The translations under genes were made by a program, and so were the position numbers. The notes beneath the pieces are model-generated. The model did no database searches and was not told the origin of the DNA. It saw nothing but the letters and a program-made list of their open reading frames with translations. DNA of 64,000 bases. Origin: Kitasatospora sp. CB01950. Its GTDB lineage: Bacteria > Actinomycetota > Actinomycetes > Streptomycetales > Streptomycetaceae. Where the stretch lies: assembly GCF_001905465.1 (NCBI RefSeq), contig NZ_LISX01000003.1, positions 1-64,000 of the forward strand, written 5' to 3'. Shown here in pieces: positions 17,862-26,728 of this stretch. Position 1 is the first letter of the stretch. Each line of letters starts with the position of its first letter.

Positions 17862-18939
17862 CCGGGCGGCGGTCGGCCGGGCGGCGCGGCGGGATCGGGG
17901 TCGCGGCGAAGTCCCGCGGACCGGTCCACAGCGCCGGCACCGCATCCGCGCGGCGGGCCAACTCGTAGGCGATCGCCTCGTAGTTGACCCGCCAGCCGCG
18001 GAAGTGCGCCCACGCGTCCGCGATCGGCCGCTCCAGCCGCATCCCGGCCGCCGTCACCATCGCGACCGCCGCGTCGAACTCCGCGAACGTCAACCGGATC
18101 GGCTCCTCCGGCTCCGGGTCCGGTTCGAACGGGATCCGCAGCGCCGTCGCGATGTCCCGCAGCGCCGTGAACCCGGCGCGCAGCAGCAACCGTGCCTCCG
18201 GCGGGGCCGAACGCGGGTTCACCGCCAACTGCATGGCCGCCGCGTCCATCACCGCGATCAGGCCCACCACCCAATTGCGGTACGGCTGCGGGGAACGGAA
18301 CGAGATCAGCACCGGATAGTTGGAGTGCCCCTCGCCGAGATCCGCCGCCAACCGCTCCCAGTCCCGGTACAGCTCCGGCAGTTCGCTCTCCGTCCGCACC
18401 AGCGCCTGCCGGGCCAGCAACTCCGGCCCCCAGGCCGGCTCGCCTGCCCGCGACTGCAGCAGCGTCACCTCCAACTCCCGCCGGTTGTACGCCGAGTACA
18501 GCGTCGGCAGGTAGGCGATCAGCAGCGCGATGATCAGCGGACCGTTCGCCGCCGCCAGGAAGTCGATCACCGACAGGTGCAGGCGGTCGCCGCTCGCGAA
18601 ACCCAGCGTGAACAGGCTCGACCCGGCCTCCCGGAACGCGACGTGCCACGGCAGGTCGGACGTCCCTATCAACAGCAGCGTGTACGCCGTCAGCGTCGAC
18701 AGCAGCCAACACCCCAGCATCCCCAGCAGGATCAGCGGAGCCAGCCACGTCTGCGCCCGGTCGATCGCCCGGTACCCCCCGAACGGTGCGGCCACCGTCC
18801 GCACCAGCCGCCGCAGCACCGACCACAACCGGATCGCCAACGCCGAGTACAGCCCGCGCGGCACCACCAGCGTCCGCAGAATGCTGGCCGCCGTCCAGGC
18901 CAGCAGCGCCGCCCCGACCACGGTGAGGATCACTCTCAT
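17851..18939 (-). CDS. Conserved membrane protein, possibly channel-like
   Basis: This 362-residue protein has an N-terminal hydrophobic helix, two more around residues 70-100, and another pair around 110-155 separated by a loop SSLFTLGFASGDRLHL that loosely resembles the pore loop of two-TM ion channels. The C-terminal 200 residues are soluble and helical. I do not recognise a named family. The ATG at 18939 puts the first helix at the N terminus. It is divergent from tRNA-Leu. Confidence 0.7.
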   Translation of the reverse strand: MRVILTVVGAALLAWTAASILRTLVVPRGLYSALAIRLWSVLRRLVRTVAAPFGGYRAIDRAQTWLAPLILLGMLGCWLLSTLTAYTLLLIGTSDLPWHVAFREAGSSLFTLGFASGDRLHLSVIDFLAAANGPLIIALLIAYLPTLYSAYNRRELEVTLLQSRAGEPAWGPELLARQALVRTESELPELYRDWERLAADLGEGHSNYPVLISFRSPQPYRNWVVGLIAVMDAAAMQLAVNPRSAPPEARLLLRAGFTALRDIATALRIPFEPDPEPEEPIRLTFAEFDAAVAMVTAAGMRLERPIADAWAHFRGWRVNYEAIAYELARRADAVPALWTGPRDFAATPIPPRRPADRRPVNP

Positions 18940-19054
18940 CCGGCCATTGTGACGCCCCGCCACCGCCCCACCCCGGACGGAGGCCCCCGAAACCTGCGGT
19001 AAGCTTCTCAGCAGGTCGAACGGGGCAGAAGAGCAACCGGCGGCCACACCCTTT

Positions 19055-19138
19055 GCGCGGGTGGCGGAATAGGCAGACGCGCTGGATTCAGGTTCCAGTG
19101 CCCGAAAGGGCGTGGGGGTTCAACTCCCCCCTCGCGCA
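19055..19138 (+). tRNA. tRNA-Leu (CAG)
   Basis: The 84-nt gene folds as a class II tRNA. The acceptor stem is GCGCGGG paired with CTCGCGC (one G-U) plus discriminator A. The anticodon stem CTGGA/TCCAG holds a TTCAGGT loop with CAG at 19089-19091, reading the codon CUG. A long variable arm (GCCCGAAAGGGC) is typical of tRNA-Leu, and the T arm contains GTTCAACTC. CCA is not encoded. A strong terminator follows within 25 bp. Confidence 0.96.
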
Positions 19139-19159
19139 CAACGGTCATCCGACCCAATG

Positions 19160-19202
19160 CGGCCGGTCGATCCGACATCATGTCGGATCGACCGGCCGTT
19201 TT
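19160..19202 (+). terminator. Intrinsic terminator of tRNA-Leu
   Basis: A perfect 18-bp stem (19160-19177 with 19181-19198; core GGTCGATCCGACA) with a 3-nt loop is followed by TTTT. This is a textbook rho-independent terminator and the clearest in the window. Confidence 0.9.
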
Positions 19203-19478
19203 GCGTTCCCGGGCACCGGTCGGGCGGGTGTAAAGGCCGGGGACGCCGGGGGGTGTGACGGTCCGTCGGGCACCGGCGGGCGGTCCGTAGGGAGGACCGG
19301 GCGGTCGGGGACCTACTGCGGACGCAGTACACAGCAGCCTGCACAGGGACGACGACGCAGGTGGGGGCGGTGACGAACGATGGAACACGCTGTGGGCGGA
19401 CCGCGCCGGAACCGGTGCGCGGCGCCGCCCGCGGCATGTTCCGCGACCGTGCACCGAACCGAAGGAGGCCGCACCCCC

Positions 19479-21680
19479 GTGGCCACGTTCCTGTACCGCC
19501 TGGGCCGCTGGGCCTTCGACCGGCGCAAGCTGGTGACCCTGCTGTGGGTCGCCGTGCTCGCCGTCGGCGGAGTGCTCGCGGCCAAGGCGCCCGCCCCGCC
19601 CGCCGACGGCTTCTCGATACCCGGCACGGAGGCGCAGCAGGCCTTCGACCTGATGAACGAGCGCTTCCCCGGCGGCCACGCGGACGGCGCGCAGGCCCGG
19701 ATCGTGTTCGTCGCCCCCGACGGGCAGAAGATCACCGCCGAGCCGAACCAGCAGATCGTGCAGAAGACGGTCGGCGAGCTGGCGCACGCCGCCGAGGTCA
19801 CCGGCGCGGTCGACCCGTTCCAGGCGCACACCGTCTCCCAGGACGGCACCACCGCGTACGCCACCGTCAGCTACTCGGCCAAGGCCGGCGAGCTGTCCGG
19901 GGAGGCGACCGCCGCGCTGGAGCAGGCCGCGCAGCACGGCCGGGACGCCGGGCTGAAGGTCGAGATGGGCGGCACCGCGCTGGCCGGCCACGGCGAGGCG
20001 GGCGGCAGCAGCGAGGCGATCGGCATGGCGCTGTCCGCCGTCGTGCTGGTGATCACCTTCGGCTCGCTGGTCGCGGCGGGCCTGCCGCTGCTGACGGCCG
20101 TGGTCGGCGTCGGCCTCGGCATGGCGCTGATCACCGCGCTGGGCAGCACGCTCGGCCTGTCCTCCACGACCGGCACGCTGGCGATGATGCTCGGCCTGGC
20201 GGTCGGCATCGACTACGCGGTGTTCATCGTCTCCCGCTACCGCGCGGAGCTCGCCGAGGGCCGCGCCCCGCGCGAGGCCGCCGGGCGGGCCGTCGGCACG
20301 GCGGGCTCGGCCGTGGTGTTCGCCGGCCTGACCGTGGTGATCGCGCTGGCCGGCCTGTCCGTGGTCGGCATCCCGATCCTGTCCAAGATGGGCATGGCCG
20401 CCGCCGGAACGGTCGTCATCGCCGTGCTGGTCGCGCTGACCCTGGTGCCCGCGCTGCTCGGCTTCATCGGCCGCAAGGTGCTGCCCCGCAAGGAGCGCAA
20501 GGCCGCCGCGAACGGCGCCCGCCGGGCGGCCGGCGACAACGGCGGCACCCGCTGGGCCCGGTTCGTGCTGCGCCGCCCGCTGCTGGTGCTGATCGGCGGC
20601 GTGATCGGCCTCGGCGTGATCGCCGCCCCTGCGCTGGACCTGCGCCTGGGCCTGCCCGGCGACGAGGCGAAGTCGACCTCGACCACCGAGCGCCGCGCCT
20701 ACGACCTGCTGTCCCAGGGATTCGGCCCGGGCTTCAACGGCCCGCTGACCGTCGTGGTCGACGCCAAGGGCACGCCCGACCCGAAGGCCGCCGCCGAGCA
20801 GGTCGCCAAGACCGTCTCCGGCCTGCCCGGAGTGGTCGCGGTCGCCCCGCCGATCTTCAACCCGGCCGGGGACACCGCCCTGGTCAACGCGATCCCGGAG
20901 ACCGGCCCGGCCGAGCCGAAGACCAAGGACCTGGTCCAGACGATCCGCGACGACGCGGCCGGCCTGAAGTCCGCCACCGGCGCGACCGTGCTGGTCAGCG
21001 GCACCACCGCGATGAACATCGACGTGTCGCAGAAGCTCAGCGACGCGCTGGTGCCCTACCTCGCCGTGGTGGTCGGCCTGGCCGTCGTCCTGCTCCTGCT
21101 GGTGTTCCGCTCGGTGCTGGTCCCGGTGAAGGCCGCGGTCGGCTTCCTGCTCTCGGTGGCCGCCGCGCTCGGCACCGTGGTCGCGGTGTTCCAGTGGGGC
21201 TGGCTGGCCAGCCTGATCGGCGTCGACCAGACCGGGCCGGTGATGAGCATGATGCCGATCTTCATGGTCGGCGTGGTGTTCGGCCTGGCCATGGACTACG
21301 AGGTGTTCCTGGTCACCCGGATCCGCGAGGCGTACGTGCACGGCGAGAGCCCCTCCGAGGCGATCGTCACCGGCTTCCGGCACAACGCCCGGGTGGTCAC
21401 CGCCGCCGCGCTGATCATGATCTCGGTGTTCGCCGGCTTCATCGGGATGAGCGAGCCGATGATCAAGATGATGGGCCTGGGCCTCGCCGCCGCCGTCGCG
21501 CTCGACGCCTTCGTGGTCCGGATGGCGCTCGTCCCGGCGGTGCTGGCGCTGCTCGGCCGCCGCGCCTGGTGGCTGCCGAAGAGCGTCGACAAGGTCCTGC
21601 CGGACATCGACGTCGAGGGCGCCAAGTTGCAGTCCGCGGCCGACGGGACGGCCGAGGACCGGCAGTCCGTCACCGTCTGA
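19479..21680 (+). CDS. MMPL-family RND transporter
   Basis: This 733-residue protein has about 12 hydrophobic segments in two repeats, each with a large extracytoplasmic loop. VGIDYAVFIVSRYRAELAEG in the first half and FGLAMDYEVFLVTRIREAY in the second contain the paired DY motifs of the proton relay of MMPL proteins. Substrates in the family include lipids and antibiotics. The GTG at 19479 is chosen because AAGGAGG lies upstream and the protein then begins just before its first helix. A histidine kinase and response regulator follow on the same strand and may control it. Confidence 0.92.
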   Translation: MATFLYRLGRWAFDRRKLVTLLWVAVLAVGGVLAAKAPAPPADGFSIPGTEAQQAFDLMNERFPGGHADGAQARIVFVAPDGQKITAEPNQQIVQKTVGELAHAAEVTGAVDPFQAHTVSQDGTTAYATVSYSAKAGELSGEATAALEQAAQHGRDAGLKVEMGGTALAGHGEAGGSSEAIGMALSAVVLVITFGSLVAAGLPLLTAVVGVGLGMALITALGSTLGLSSTTGTLAMMLGLAVGIDYAVFIVSRYRAELAEGRAPREAAGRAVGTAGSAVVFAGLTVVIALAGLSVVGIPILSKMGMAAAGTVVIAVLVALTLVPALLGFIGRKVLPRKERKAAANGARRAAGDNGGTRWARFVLRRPLLVLIGGVIGLGVIAAPALDLRLGLPGDEAKSTSTTERRAYDLLSQGFGPGFNGPLTVVVDAKGTPDPKAAAEQVAKTVSGLPGVVAVAPPIFNPAGDTALVNAIPETGPAEPKTKDLVQTIRDDAAGLKSATGATVLVSGTTAMNIDVSQKLSDALVPYLAVVVGLAVVLLLLVFRSVLVPVKAAVGFLLSVAAALGTVVAVFQWGWLASLIGVDQTGPVMSMMPIFMVGVVFGLAMDYEVFLVTRIREAYVHGESPSEAIVTGFRHNARVVTAAALIMISVFAGFIGMSEPMIKMMGLGLAAAVALDAFVVRMALVPAVLALLGRRAWWLPKSVDKVLPDIDVEGAKLQSAADGTAEDRQSVTV

Positions 21681-21693
21681 CCTGCGTCACCGT

Positions 21694-21727
21694 GCTCCGG
21701 GCTCGGACGGTTGTTCGGGCCCGGAGC
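21694..21727 (+). terminator. Hairpin between the MMPL and kinase genes
   Basis: GCTCCGGGC (21694-21702) pairs perfectly with GCCCGGAGC (21719-21727) across a 16-nt loop, 14 bp after the MMPL stop. It probably separates the transporter from the two-component operon. Confidence 0.5.
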
Positions 21728-21832
21728 GTTACCGTTGCAGAACGGGGCCACCCCCTGCGGAGCAGGCCCCGCCGCCGCGCGCCGACCCGGCGCACCCCCC
21801 GTCGAACCCCAGGGCCCGGCCCGGAGAGCACC

Positions 21833-23083
21833 GTGACGACCACCGACCTGTGGCAGCGCCTGCGCCGCGACCACCCCCGGCTGCTGGACGCCGCAGGCGG
21901 CACCGGGCTGCTGCTGGTCGTCGCCCAGGGCGTCAGCGCCGACCAGAACAACGGCCACTTCTTCCTGCCCGGCGCGGCCTCCGTCCTGTTCGCCGCAGCC
22001 TCCACCGCCGCCGTCTTCCTGCACCGCCGCTTCCCGCGGGCCGTGGTCGCCGCCACCCTGGCGTGCACCATGGCGCTGGGCGTGACCAGCGCCCGGCTCA
22101 CCGTCGCACTGGCCGCGCCGCTGCTGGCGGCGCTGTACTGCCTGGCCGTCCGCACCGACCGCTCCACCGCGCTGCGCGCCTCGGTCGCCAGCGCCGTCCT
22201 GCTCGCCGTGACCGCGCTGGCCTTCGGCCCGGACGGTCCGGTCGGCGAACGGCTGGGCGTCCTGGCCTGGGCGCTGCTGCCCGGCGCCCTCGGCGACTCG
22301 GTCCGCAACCGCCGCGCCCACCTGGCCGCGATCGAGCGGCGCGCCGAACGCGCCGAGCGCACCCGCGAGGAGGAGGCCCGCCGCCGGGTCGCCGACGAAC
22401 GCATCCGGATCGCCCGCGACCTGCACGACGTGGTCGCCCACCACATCGCCCTCGCCAACGCCCAGGCCAGCATCGCCGTCCACCTGATGGACCGGCACCC
22501 CGACCGGGCCCGCGAGGTGCTCAGCCACCTCACCGACGCCACCGGCTCGGCCCTCCAGGAACTGCGCGCCACCGTCGGCCTGCTGCGCCGCGCCGAGGAA
22601 CCCGCCCCGCTGGAGCCCGCGCCCGGCCTCGACCGGCTGCCGGACCTGATCACCGCCTTCGAACAGGCCGGGGTCCCGGTCCGGCTGACCGTCGCGGGCG
22701 AGCCCCGCCCGCTCTCCCCGGGCGTCGACCTGACGGCGTTCCGGATCGTCCAGGAGGCACTGACCAACGTCGCCAAGCACGCCCGCGGCACCGACGCCGA
22801 GGTCACCCTCGCCTACACCGGCAGCCGGATCGCCCTGTCCGTCGCCAACGGCCGGGGGCTCGGACGGCCGGCCCCGGCCCCGCTCCGCCAGGACGGCCCC
22901 GGTGGCCCCGGTGGCTTCGGCCTGATCGGCATGCGCGAGCGGGCGGGCGCGGTCGGCGGCCGGCTCACCGCGGACGGCCGCCCCGACGGCGGCTTCCTGG
23001 TCACCGCCGACCTGCCGCTGCGCACCGGCAGCCGCGACACCCCCGCCTTCGCCGACCCCGAGGAAAAGGACTCCCCCCGATGA
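21833..23083 (+). CDS. Sensor histidine kinase (NarL/DesK type)
   Basis: This 416-residue kinase has several N-terminal membrane helices (about residues 20-160) with little outside loop, so it may sense membrane state or a lipophilic signal. It then has a HisKA_3 dimerisation helix with RDLHDVVAHHIALANAQA (phosphoacceptor His) and a HATPase with EALTNVAKHAR (N box) and GGFGLIGMRERAGAVGG (G box). The GTG at 21833 follows GGAGA. Its stop overlaps the regulator start as ATGA, a sign of translational coupling and a cognate pair. Confidence 0.93.
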   Translation: MTTTDLWQRLRRDHPRLLDAAGGTGLLLVVAQGVSADQNNGHFFLPGAASVLFAAASTAAVFLHRRFPRAVVAATLACTMALGVTSARLTVALAAPLLAALYCLAVRTDRSTALRASVASAVLLAVTALAFGPDGPVGERLGVLAWALLPGALGDSVRNRRAHLAAIERRAERAERTREEEARRRVADERIRIARDLHDVVAHHIALANAQASIAVHLMDRHPDRAREVLSHLTDATGSALQELRATVGLLRRAEEPAPLEPAPGLDRLPDLITAFEQAGVPVRLTVAGEPRPLSPGVDLTAFRIVQEALTNVAKHARGTDAEVTLAYTGSRIALSVANGRGLGRPAPAPLRQDGPGGPGGFGLIGMRERAGAVGGRLTADGRPDGGFLVTADLPLRTGSRDTPAFADPEEKDSPR

Positions 23084-23760
23084 CCATCCGCGTCCTGCTC
23101 GCCGACGACCAGGCCCTGCTGCGCGGCGCCTTCCGGATGCTGATCGACGCCGAGGACGACATGGAGGTGGTCGGCGAGGCCTCCAACGGCCGCGAGGCGG
23201 TCGAGTGCGCCCGCGCCACCCGGCCCGACCTGGTGCTGATGGACATCCGGATGCCCGGCGGCGACGGTCTCGCCGCGACCGCGGAGATCTGCGGCAGCGA
23301 GGAGCTGTCCGGCACCCGGGTGCTGATCCTGACCACCTTCGAGATCGACGAGTACATCGCCCAGGCCCTGCGCGCGGGCGCCGACGGCTTCCTCGGCAAG
23401 GGCGCGGCGCCCGCGGAGCTCCTCGCCGCGATCCGCACCGTGGCGGTGGGCGACGCCCTGCTGTCGCCCGCCGCCACCCGCGCGATGATCGACCGGTTCC
23501 GCGCCCAGCCGGGCCCGGCCGCCGGGGCGCCGGCCGGCGCCGAGCGGCTGGAGGTGCTCACCGCCCGCGAGCGCGAGGTGATGGCACTGACCGCGACCGG
23601 CCTGACCAACGAGGAGATCGCCGAGCGGATCTTCGTCAGCCCGTTCACCGTCCGCACCCACGTCCACCGGGCGATGGCCAAGCTGGACGTCCGCGACCGC
23701 GCCCAGCTCGTCGCCCTCGCCTACCAGTGCGGCCTGGTCCCACCGGGCCGCCCCGCCTGA
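23080..23760 (+). CDS. NarL/FixJ-family response regulator
   Basis: This 226-residue regulator has a receiver domain (RVLLADDQALLRGAF with the acidic pair; DLVLMDIRMPGGDG with the phosphorylated Asp; ILTTFEIDEY; FLGKGAAPAEL with the conserved Lys) and a LuxR-type helix-turn-helix (LTAREREVMALTATGLTNEE then HRAMAKLDVRDR). It overlaps the kinase stop by 4 bp. Targets are unknown; the MMPL gene upstream is a reasonable candidate. Confidence 0.95.
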   Translation: MTIRVLLADDQALLRGAFRMLIDAEDDMEVVGEASNGREAVECARATRPDLVLMDIRMPGGDGLAATAEICGSEELSGTRVLILTTFEIDEYIAQALRAGADGFLGKGAAPAELLAAIRTVAVGDALLSPAATRAMIDRFRAQPGPAAGAPAGAERLEVLTAREREVMALTATGLTNEEIAERIFVSPFTVRTHVHRAMAKLDVRDRAQLVALAYQCGLVPPGRPA

Positions 23761-23809
23761 CGGCCCGTCAGGCGGGCGCCGAGGGCTCGGGCGGGCCCAC
23801 GTCGCCGCG

Positions 23810-24136
23810 TCAGGCGGCGATCGGGTGGGCGAGGGCGTCCTCCGAGACGATGCGGTAGACGGCGTTGACGGTGGGCTCGCTCACCAGGTGGCGGATGCGC
23901 CGGTAGCGGCGTTCCTCGATCGGGGCGAGGCGTTCCATCCAGCGCGGAATGTCCTCGGCCTCGACGCCCTCGATCAGGGCGACGGTGCACAGTTCGCGCG
24001 GGTTCTCCAGGTTGAGGGCGCTGAGGACGACGCGCGGGTCGTCCGGGACGACCTCGTCCGGGATCCAGGCGCGGCGGAACTCGTCGTAGTCGACGCCCTC
24101 GTTGAGCGAACGGATCATCACGGCAACGAGCTTCAC
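23810..24136 (-). CDS. Small conserved protein divergent from the TetR gene
   Basis: This 108-residue protein (MKLVAVMIRSLNEGVDYDEF then RAWIPDE) looks like a ferredoxin-like alpha/beta (dimeric barrel) protein, but I do not recognise a named family. No catalytic residues stand out. It shares a 97-bp intergenic region with the TetR gene, and the larger palindrome at 24160-24182 lies just upstream of its start. It is therefore probably the main target of that repressor, and may help degrade or sense the same compound. Confidence 0.7.
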   Translation of the reverse strand: MKLVAVMIRSLNEGVDYDEFRRAWIPDEVVPDDPRVVLSALNLENPRELCTVALIEGVEAEDIPRWMERLAPIEERRYRRIRHLVSEPTVNAVYRIVSEDALAHPIAA

Positions 24137-24159
24137 GGTGGGTCCTCCCCTGTCGGCAT

Positions 24160-24182
24160 CGATTCTTACGCTGTAAGAATCG
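24160..24182. promoter_or_regulatory. Primary TetR operator
   Basis: CGATTCTTAC and GTAAGAATCG form perfect 10-bp arms around the spacer GCT, in the region between the divergent genes. The length and symmetry fit a TetR dimer site. It lies nearer the leftward gene. Confidence 0.75.
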
Positions 24183-24198
24183 TGAGGGGGATAGATTT

Positions 24199-24213
24199 TC
24201 TTGCACTGTAAGA
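24199..24213. promoter_or_regulatory. Second TetR operator
   Basis: TCTTGCACTGTAAGA repeats the core of the first operator (TCTTAC-3-GTAAGA) with one mismatch and the same 3-bp spacer. It lies 21 bp upstream of the TetR start, ideally placed for autorepression. Confidence 0.65.
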
Positions 24214-24233
24214 GATGTCAAGGAGGATGCTGC

Positions 24234-24878
24234 ATGGCCGATCGGCGCTCCCGCCCCCGCACGGGTCTGACCAGGGAGAAGATCCTCGATGCCGCGATCG
24301 CGTTCGTCGACGAGCACGGACCCGAAGCCCTCTCCACCCGCCGCCTGGGCGCGGCGCTCGGCGTGGAGGGCATGACGCTGTACCACTACGTCCCCAGCAA
24401 GGCCGTGTTGCTGGACGGCATGGTCGAGCGCCTTGTTCTGCAGGCCGCCGACGAGGCCGGCCCGGCGCAGGACGCGCCCTGGACGGAGGTGGTCCGTGAC
24501 ACCGCGAACGCCCTGCGCGCCGTCCTGCACCGGCACCCCGGCATGCTCGCCGTCATCGCCACCCGCCCCGTCAACTCCCCGGCGGCGCTTGTCCTTTTCG
24601 ATCGCACCCTGGGCCGTCTGCATTCCCAGGGCGTTCCGCTCGACCTCGCCATGGACGTCCTGAACGCCGCCATGACCTTCACCATCGGCCATACCCTCGC
24701 CGAGATCGGCCGCACCCCCGGCACCCCTGCCGCCGCCTTCGAGTCTGCCTCTCCCTCCGACGCCGGCCCTCACCTCGGCGAGGCTCTCGCCGTCGGTGCC
24801 GGCCTCGACTTCGAACGCCGCCACCACCGCACCCTGGCCATGATCATCGACGGCTACGCGGCCCTGGCGGTGTGCTGA
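24234..24878 (+). CDS. TetR-family regulator
   Basis: This 214-residue regulator has an N-terminal helix-turn-helix (LTREKILDAAIAFVDEHG, then LSTRRLGAALGVEGMTLYHY) and a ligand-binding domain resembling the classical TetR C-terminal type (VLHRHPGMLAVIATRPV; AAMTFTIGHTLAEIG). AGGAGG 7 bp before the ATG at 24234 fixes the start. Two related palindromes in the divergent promoter region suggest it represses both itself and the 108-residue neighbour. Effector unknown. Confidence 0.93.
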   Translation: MADRRSRPRTGLTREKILDAAIAFVDEHGPEALSTRRLGAALGVEGMTLYHYVPSKAVLLDGMVERLVLQAADEAGPAQDAPWTEVVRDTANALRAVLHRHPGMLAVIATRPVNSPAALVLFDRTLGRLHSQGVPLDLAMDVLNAAMTFTIGHTLAEIGRTPGTPAAAFESASPSDAGPHLGEALAVGAGLDFERRHHRTLAMIIDGYAALAVC

Positions 24879-24903
24879 CCGGCGCGGGGGTCCGGACGGC
24901 GTG

Positions 24904-24939
24904 GAGCCCGTGCGGGTGCGGGTGCACCGGCACGGGCTC
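24904..24939. terminator. Bidirectional hairpin between convergent genes
   Basis: GAGCCCGTGC (24904-24913) and GCACGGGCTC (24930-24939) form a 10-bp stem between the TetR stop and the convergent I36 gene stop. It can serve both strands. Confidence 0.7.
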
Positions 24940-24954
24940 GTCGGGGGGTGCCGG

Positions 24955-25359
24955 CTACTGGGGGCGGAAGGAGCGGATCTGGTAGCTGCCCTGGAGGTTG
25001 CCCGCGCCGCCGGAGGTGGTGGAGCCGACGCGGTGGTTGTAGTTGGTGCCGGTGTAGTACTGGACGCGGTGGTCGGTCCTGTTGGCGACCGAGCGCACGG
25101 GGTGGCCGTTGCGGATGAACGAACACATGTCCGCGGTGTTGGCGACCCGCGGGTACTGCCAGGACGCCCAGGAGCACTGGGTGCCGCCGCCGCCCCAGTC
25201 GCTGTAGATGCAGAAGTAGCCCGTGCGGCAGTGGTCGTACGACCGGACGGCGGCCGTGCGGGCGGTGCTCGCGGTGTCGGCGGCGGCGGCCGTCGGGGCG
25301 AAGCCGAGGGTGGTGGCGATGAGGCCGGCCGCGAGGGCCGGTGCGACGCGTCGGAACAT
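24955..25359 (-). CDS. Secreted peptidase-inhibitor family I36 protein
   Basis: This 134-residue protein has a signal peptide (MFRRVAPALAAGLIATTLGF, cleavage near AAA) and a small cysteine-containing beta domain. CRTGYFCIYSDWGGGGTQC resembles the Streptomyces metalloproteinase inhibitor (I36, crystallin-like) fold. It may inhibit extracellular proteases, perhaps the host's own snapalysin-type or thermolysin-type enzymes, but many I36-like proteins have no proven role. The ATG at 25359 gives a normal signal peptide. A promoter is visible at 25516-25543. Confidence 0.8.
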   Translation of the reverse strand: MFRRVAPALAAGLIATTLGFAPTAAAADTASTARTAAVRSYDHCRTGYFCIYSDWGGGGTQCSWASWQYPRVANTADMCSFIRNGHPVRSVANRTDHRVQYYTGTNYNHRVGSTTSGGAGNLQGSYQIRSFRPQ

Positions 25360-25515
25360 GGTGCGTGGCTCTCTTCCTGGACGACGGGCGGACGGGGAGG
25401 ATGGCGCGCGGCCCTGCGGCGTGCGGTCGGTGACGCCCGGGCGACGGCGCGCTCGTTCGGTCGGCGGCGGCTCTTCGGACTCACAACCTGCGGTCACACA
25501 AGGTGACTTGGGGAA

Positions 25516-25543
25516 ATCCTAATGACATGACGGGGTGTGGCAA
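25516..25543 (-). promoter_or_regulatory. Promoter of the I36 protein gene
   Basis: Reading leftward, TTGCCA (25538-25543) and TAGGAT (25516-25521) are 16 bp apart in a locally AT-rich stretch. This is a good HrdB-type promoter with a leader of about 150 nt. The rest of the 329-bp gap 25360-25688 shows no gene. Confidence 0.6.
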
Positions 25544-25688
25544 GGAGCGCGCGGCCCCGCTCGGCGGGCGGGCCGGAGCACGCCGCAGCGCCCGTGGCCG
25601 TGGTCCGCCCCGAGGACGAAGGGCACCACCCGGCGCGGCAGCGGGGGAGTGCGCCCGGTCACGGGGAGGAGGCGTAGCGTGGGCGGGC

Positions 25689-26600
25689 ATGAGCATCGAG
25701 GAGTCCGGGATCACCGCCGAACTGATCACCCGTCTGCTGCGCGAACAGCACCCCGACCTGGCCGAACTCCCGGTCCGGTTCGGGGCGTTCGGGTGGGACA
25801 ACCAGCTGTGGCGGCTCGGTGAGGACCTTGCCGTCCGGATGCCGTGGGCGACCGGCGACGCGGACGCGCTGCTGCGCAAGGAGCACGCGTGGCTGCCCGC
25901 ACTGGCGGCGGACCTGCCGCTGCCCGTGCCGGTGCCGCAGCGGCTCGGCGAGCCCAGCACGGCGTTCCCCCGGCCCTGGCTGGTCACCACCTGGGTACCG
26001 GGCGAACCGGCCGACCGCGCCCCCGTCACGGACGGTGCGGCCGCCGCCGACGCCCTGGCCGGGTTCCTGACGGCCCTTCACCGGCCCGCCCCCGCCGAGG
26101 CCCCGGCCGGACGCGGACGCGGCGGCCCGCTCGCCGAGCACGACCGGTCGTTCGAACAGGGCCTCGCCGAGACCACCCGCCTCGGCCTGATCACCGACCC
26201 GGACGGCATCCGCGCCCTCTGGCGCGACGCCCTCGCCGCACCCGCCTGGACCGGCCCGCGCAGCTGGCTGCACGGCGACCTTCACCCCGCCAACCTCCTT
26301 ACTGCAGACGGCAGTTACAGCGGCGTCGTGGACTTCGGCGACCTCTGCGCCGGCGACCCCGCCTGCGACCTCGCCGCCGCGTGGACGCTGCTCCCCGCCG
26401 ACGCCCGGGACCGCTTCCACCACGCCTACCGCCCCGCCGCCGACCCCGCCACCCGCCGCCGCGCCCGGGGCTGGGCCGTCCTGCGCGCGTTCGGCGGCCT
26501 CCTCATCGGCGAGGCCGGCCGCGCGGGCCGCCCGGGCGGCAAGCCCAGCTGGCTGCCGCCCGCGCAGGCCGCGATCCAACGGCTGCTCGACGCGGCGTGA
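25689..26600 (+). CDS. Aminoglycoside phosphotransferase-family protein
   Basis: This 303-residue protein has the APH fold: FGWDNQLWRLGEDLAVRMPW holds the ATP-binding Lys-like position (here Arg in AVRMPW), WLHGDLHPANLL is the catalytic HGDxHxxN loop, and GVVDFGDLCAGDPACDLAAA is the metal-binding DFG/D element. Members phosphorylate antibiotics, sugars or other small molecules; this one is most likely a generic housekeeping or self-protection kinase. The ATG at 25689 is chosen because the sequence before it is low complexity. Confidence 0.85.
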   Translation: MSIEESGITAELITRLLREQHPDLAELPVRFGAFGWDNQLWRLGEDLAVRMPWATGDADALLRKEHAWLPALAADLPLPVPVPQRLGEPSTAFPRPWLVTTWVPGEPADRAPVTDGAAAADALAGFLTALHRPAPAEAPAGRGRGGPLAEHDRSFEQGLAETTRLGLITDPDGIRALWRDALAAPAWTGPRSWLHGDLHPANLLTADGSYSGVVDFGDLCAGDPACDLAAAWTLLPADARDRFHHAYRPAADPATRRRARGWAVLRAFGGLLIGEAGRAGRPGGKPSWLPPAQAAIQRLLDAA

Positions 26601-26728
26601 CGCGGCGGGTCCCCGGCGGCCACCCGCATCGGCCACCCCCGGCGCTGCGCTCAAAATCCTTTCCGCCCAAGGGTGTTGAAGCGGTAGAAAGGCCGGGTTT
26701 GCGGATCCGACGGCGAAGGAGGGGGAGC

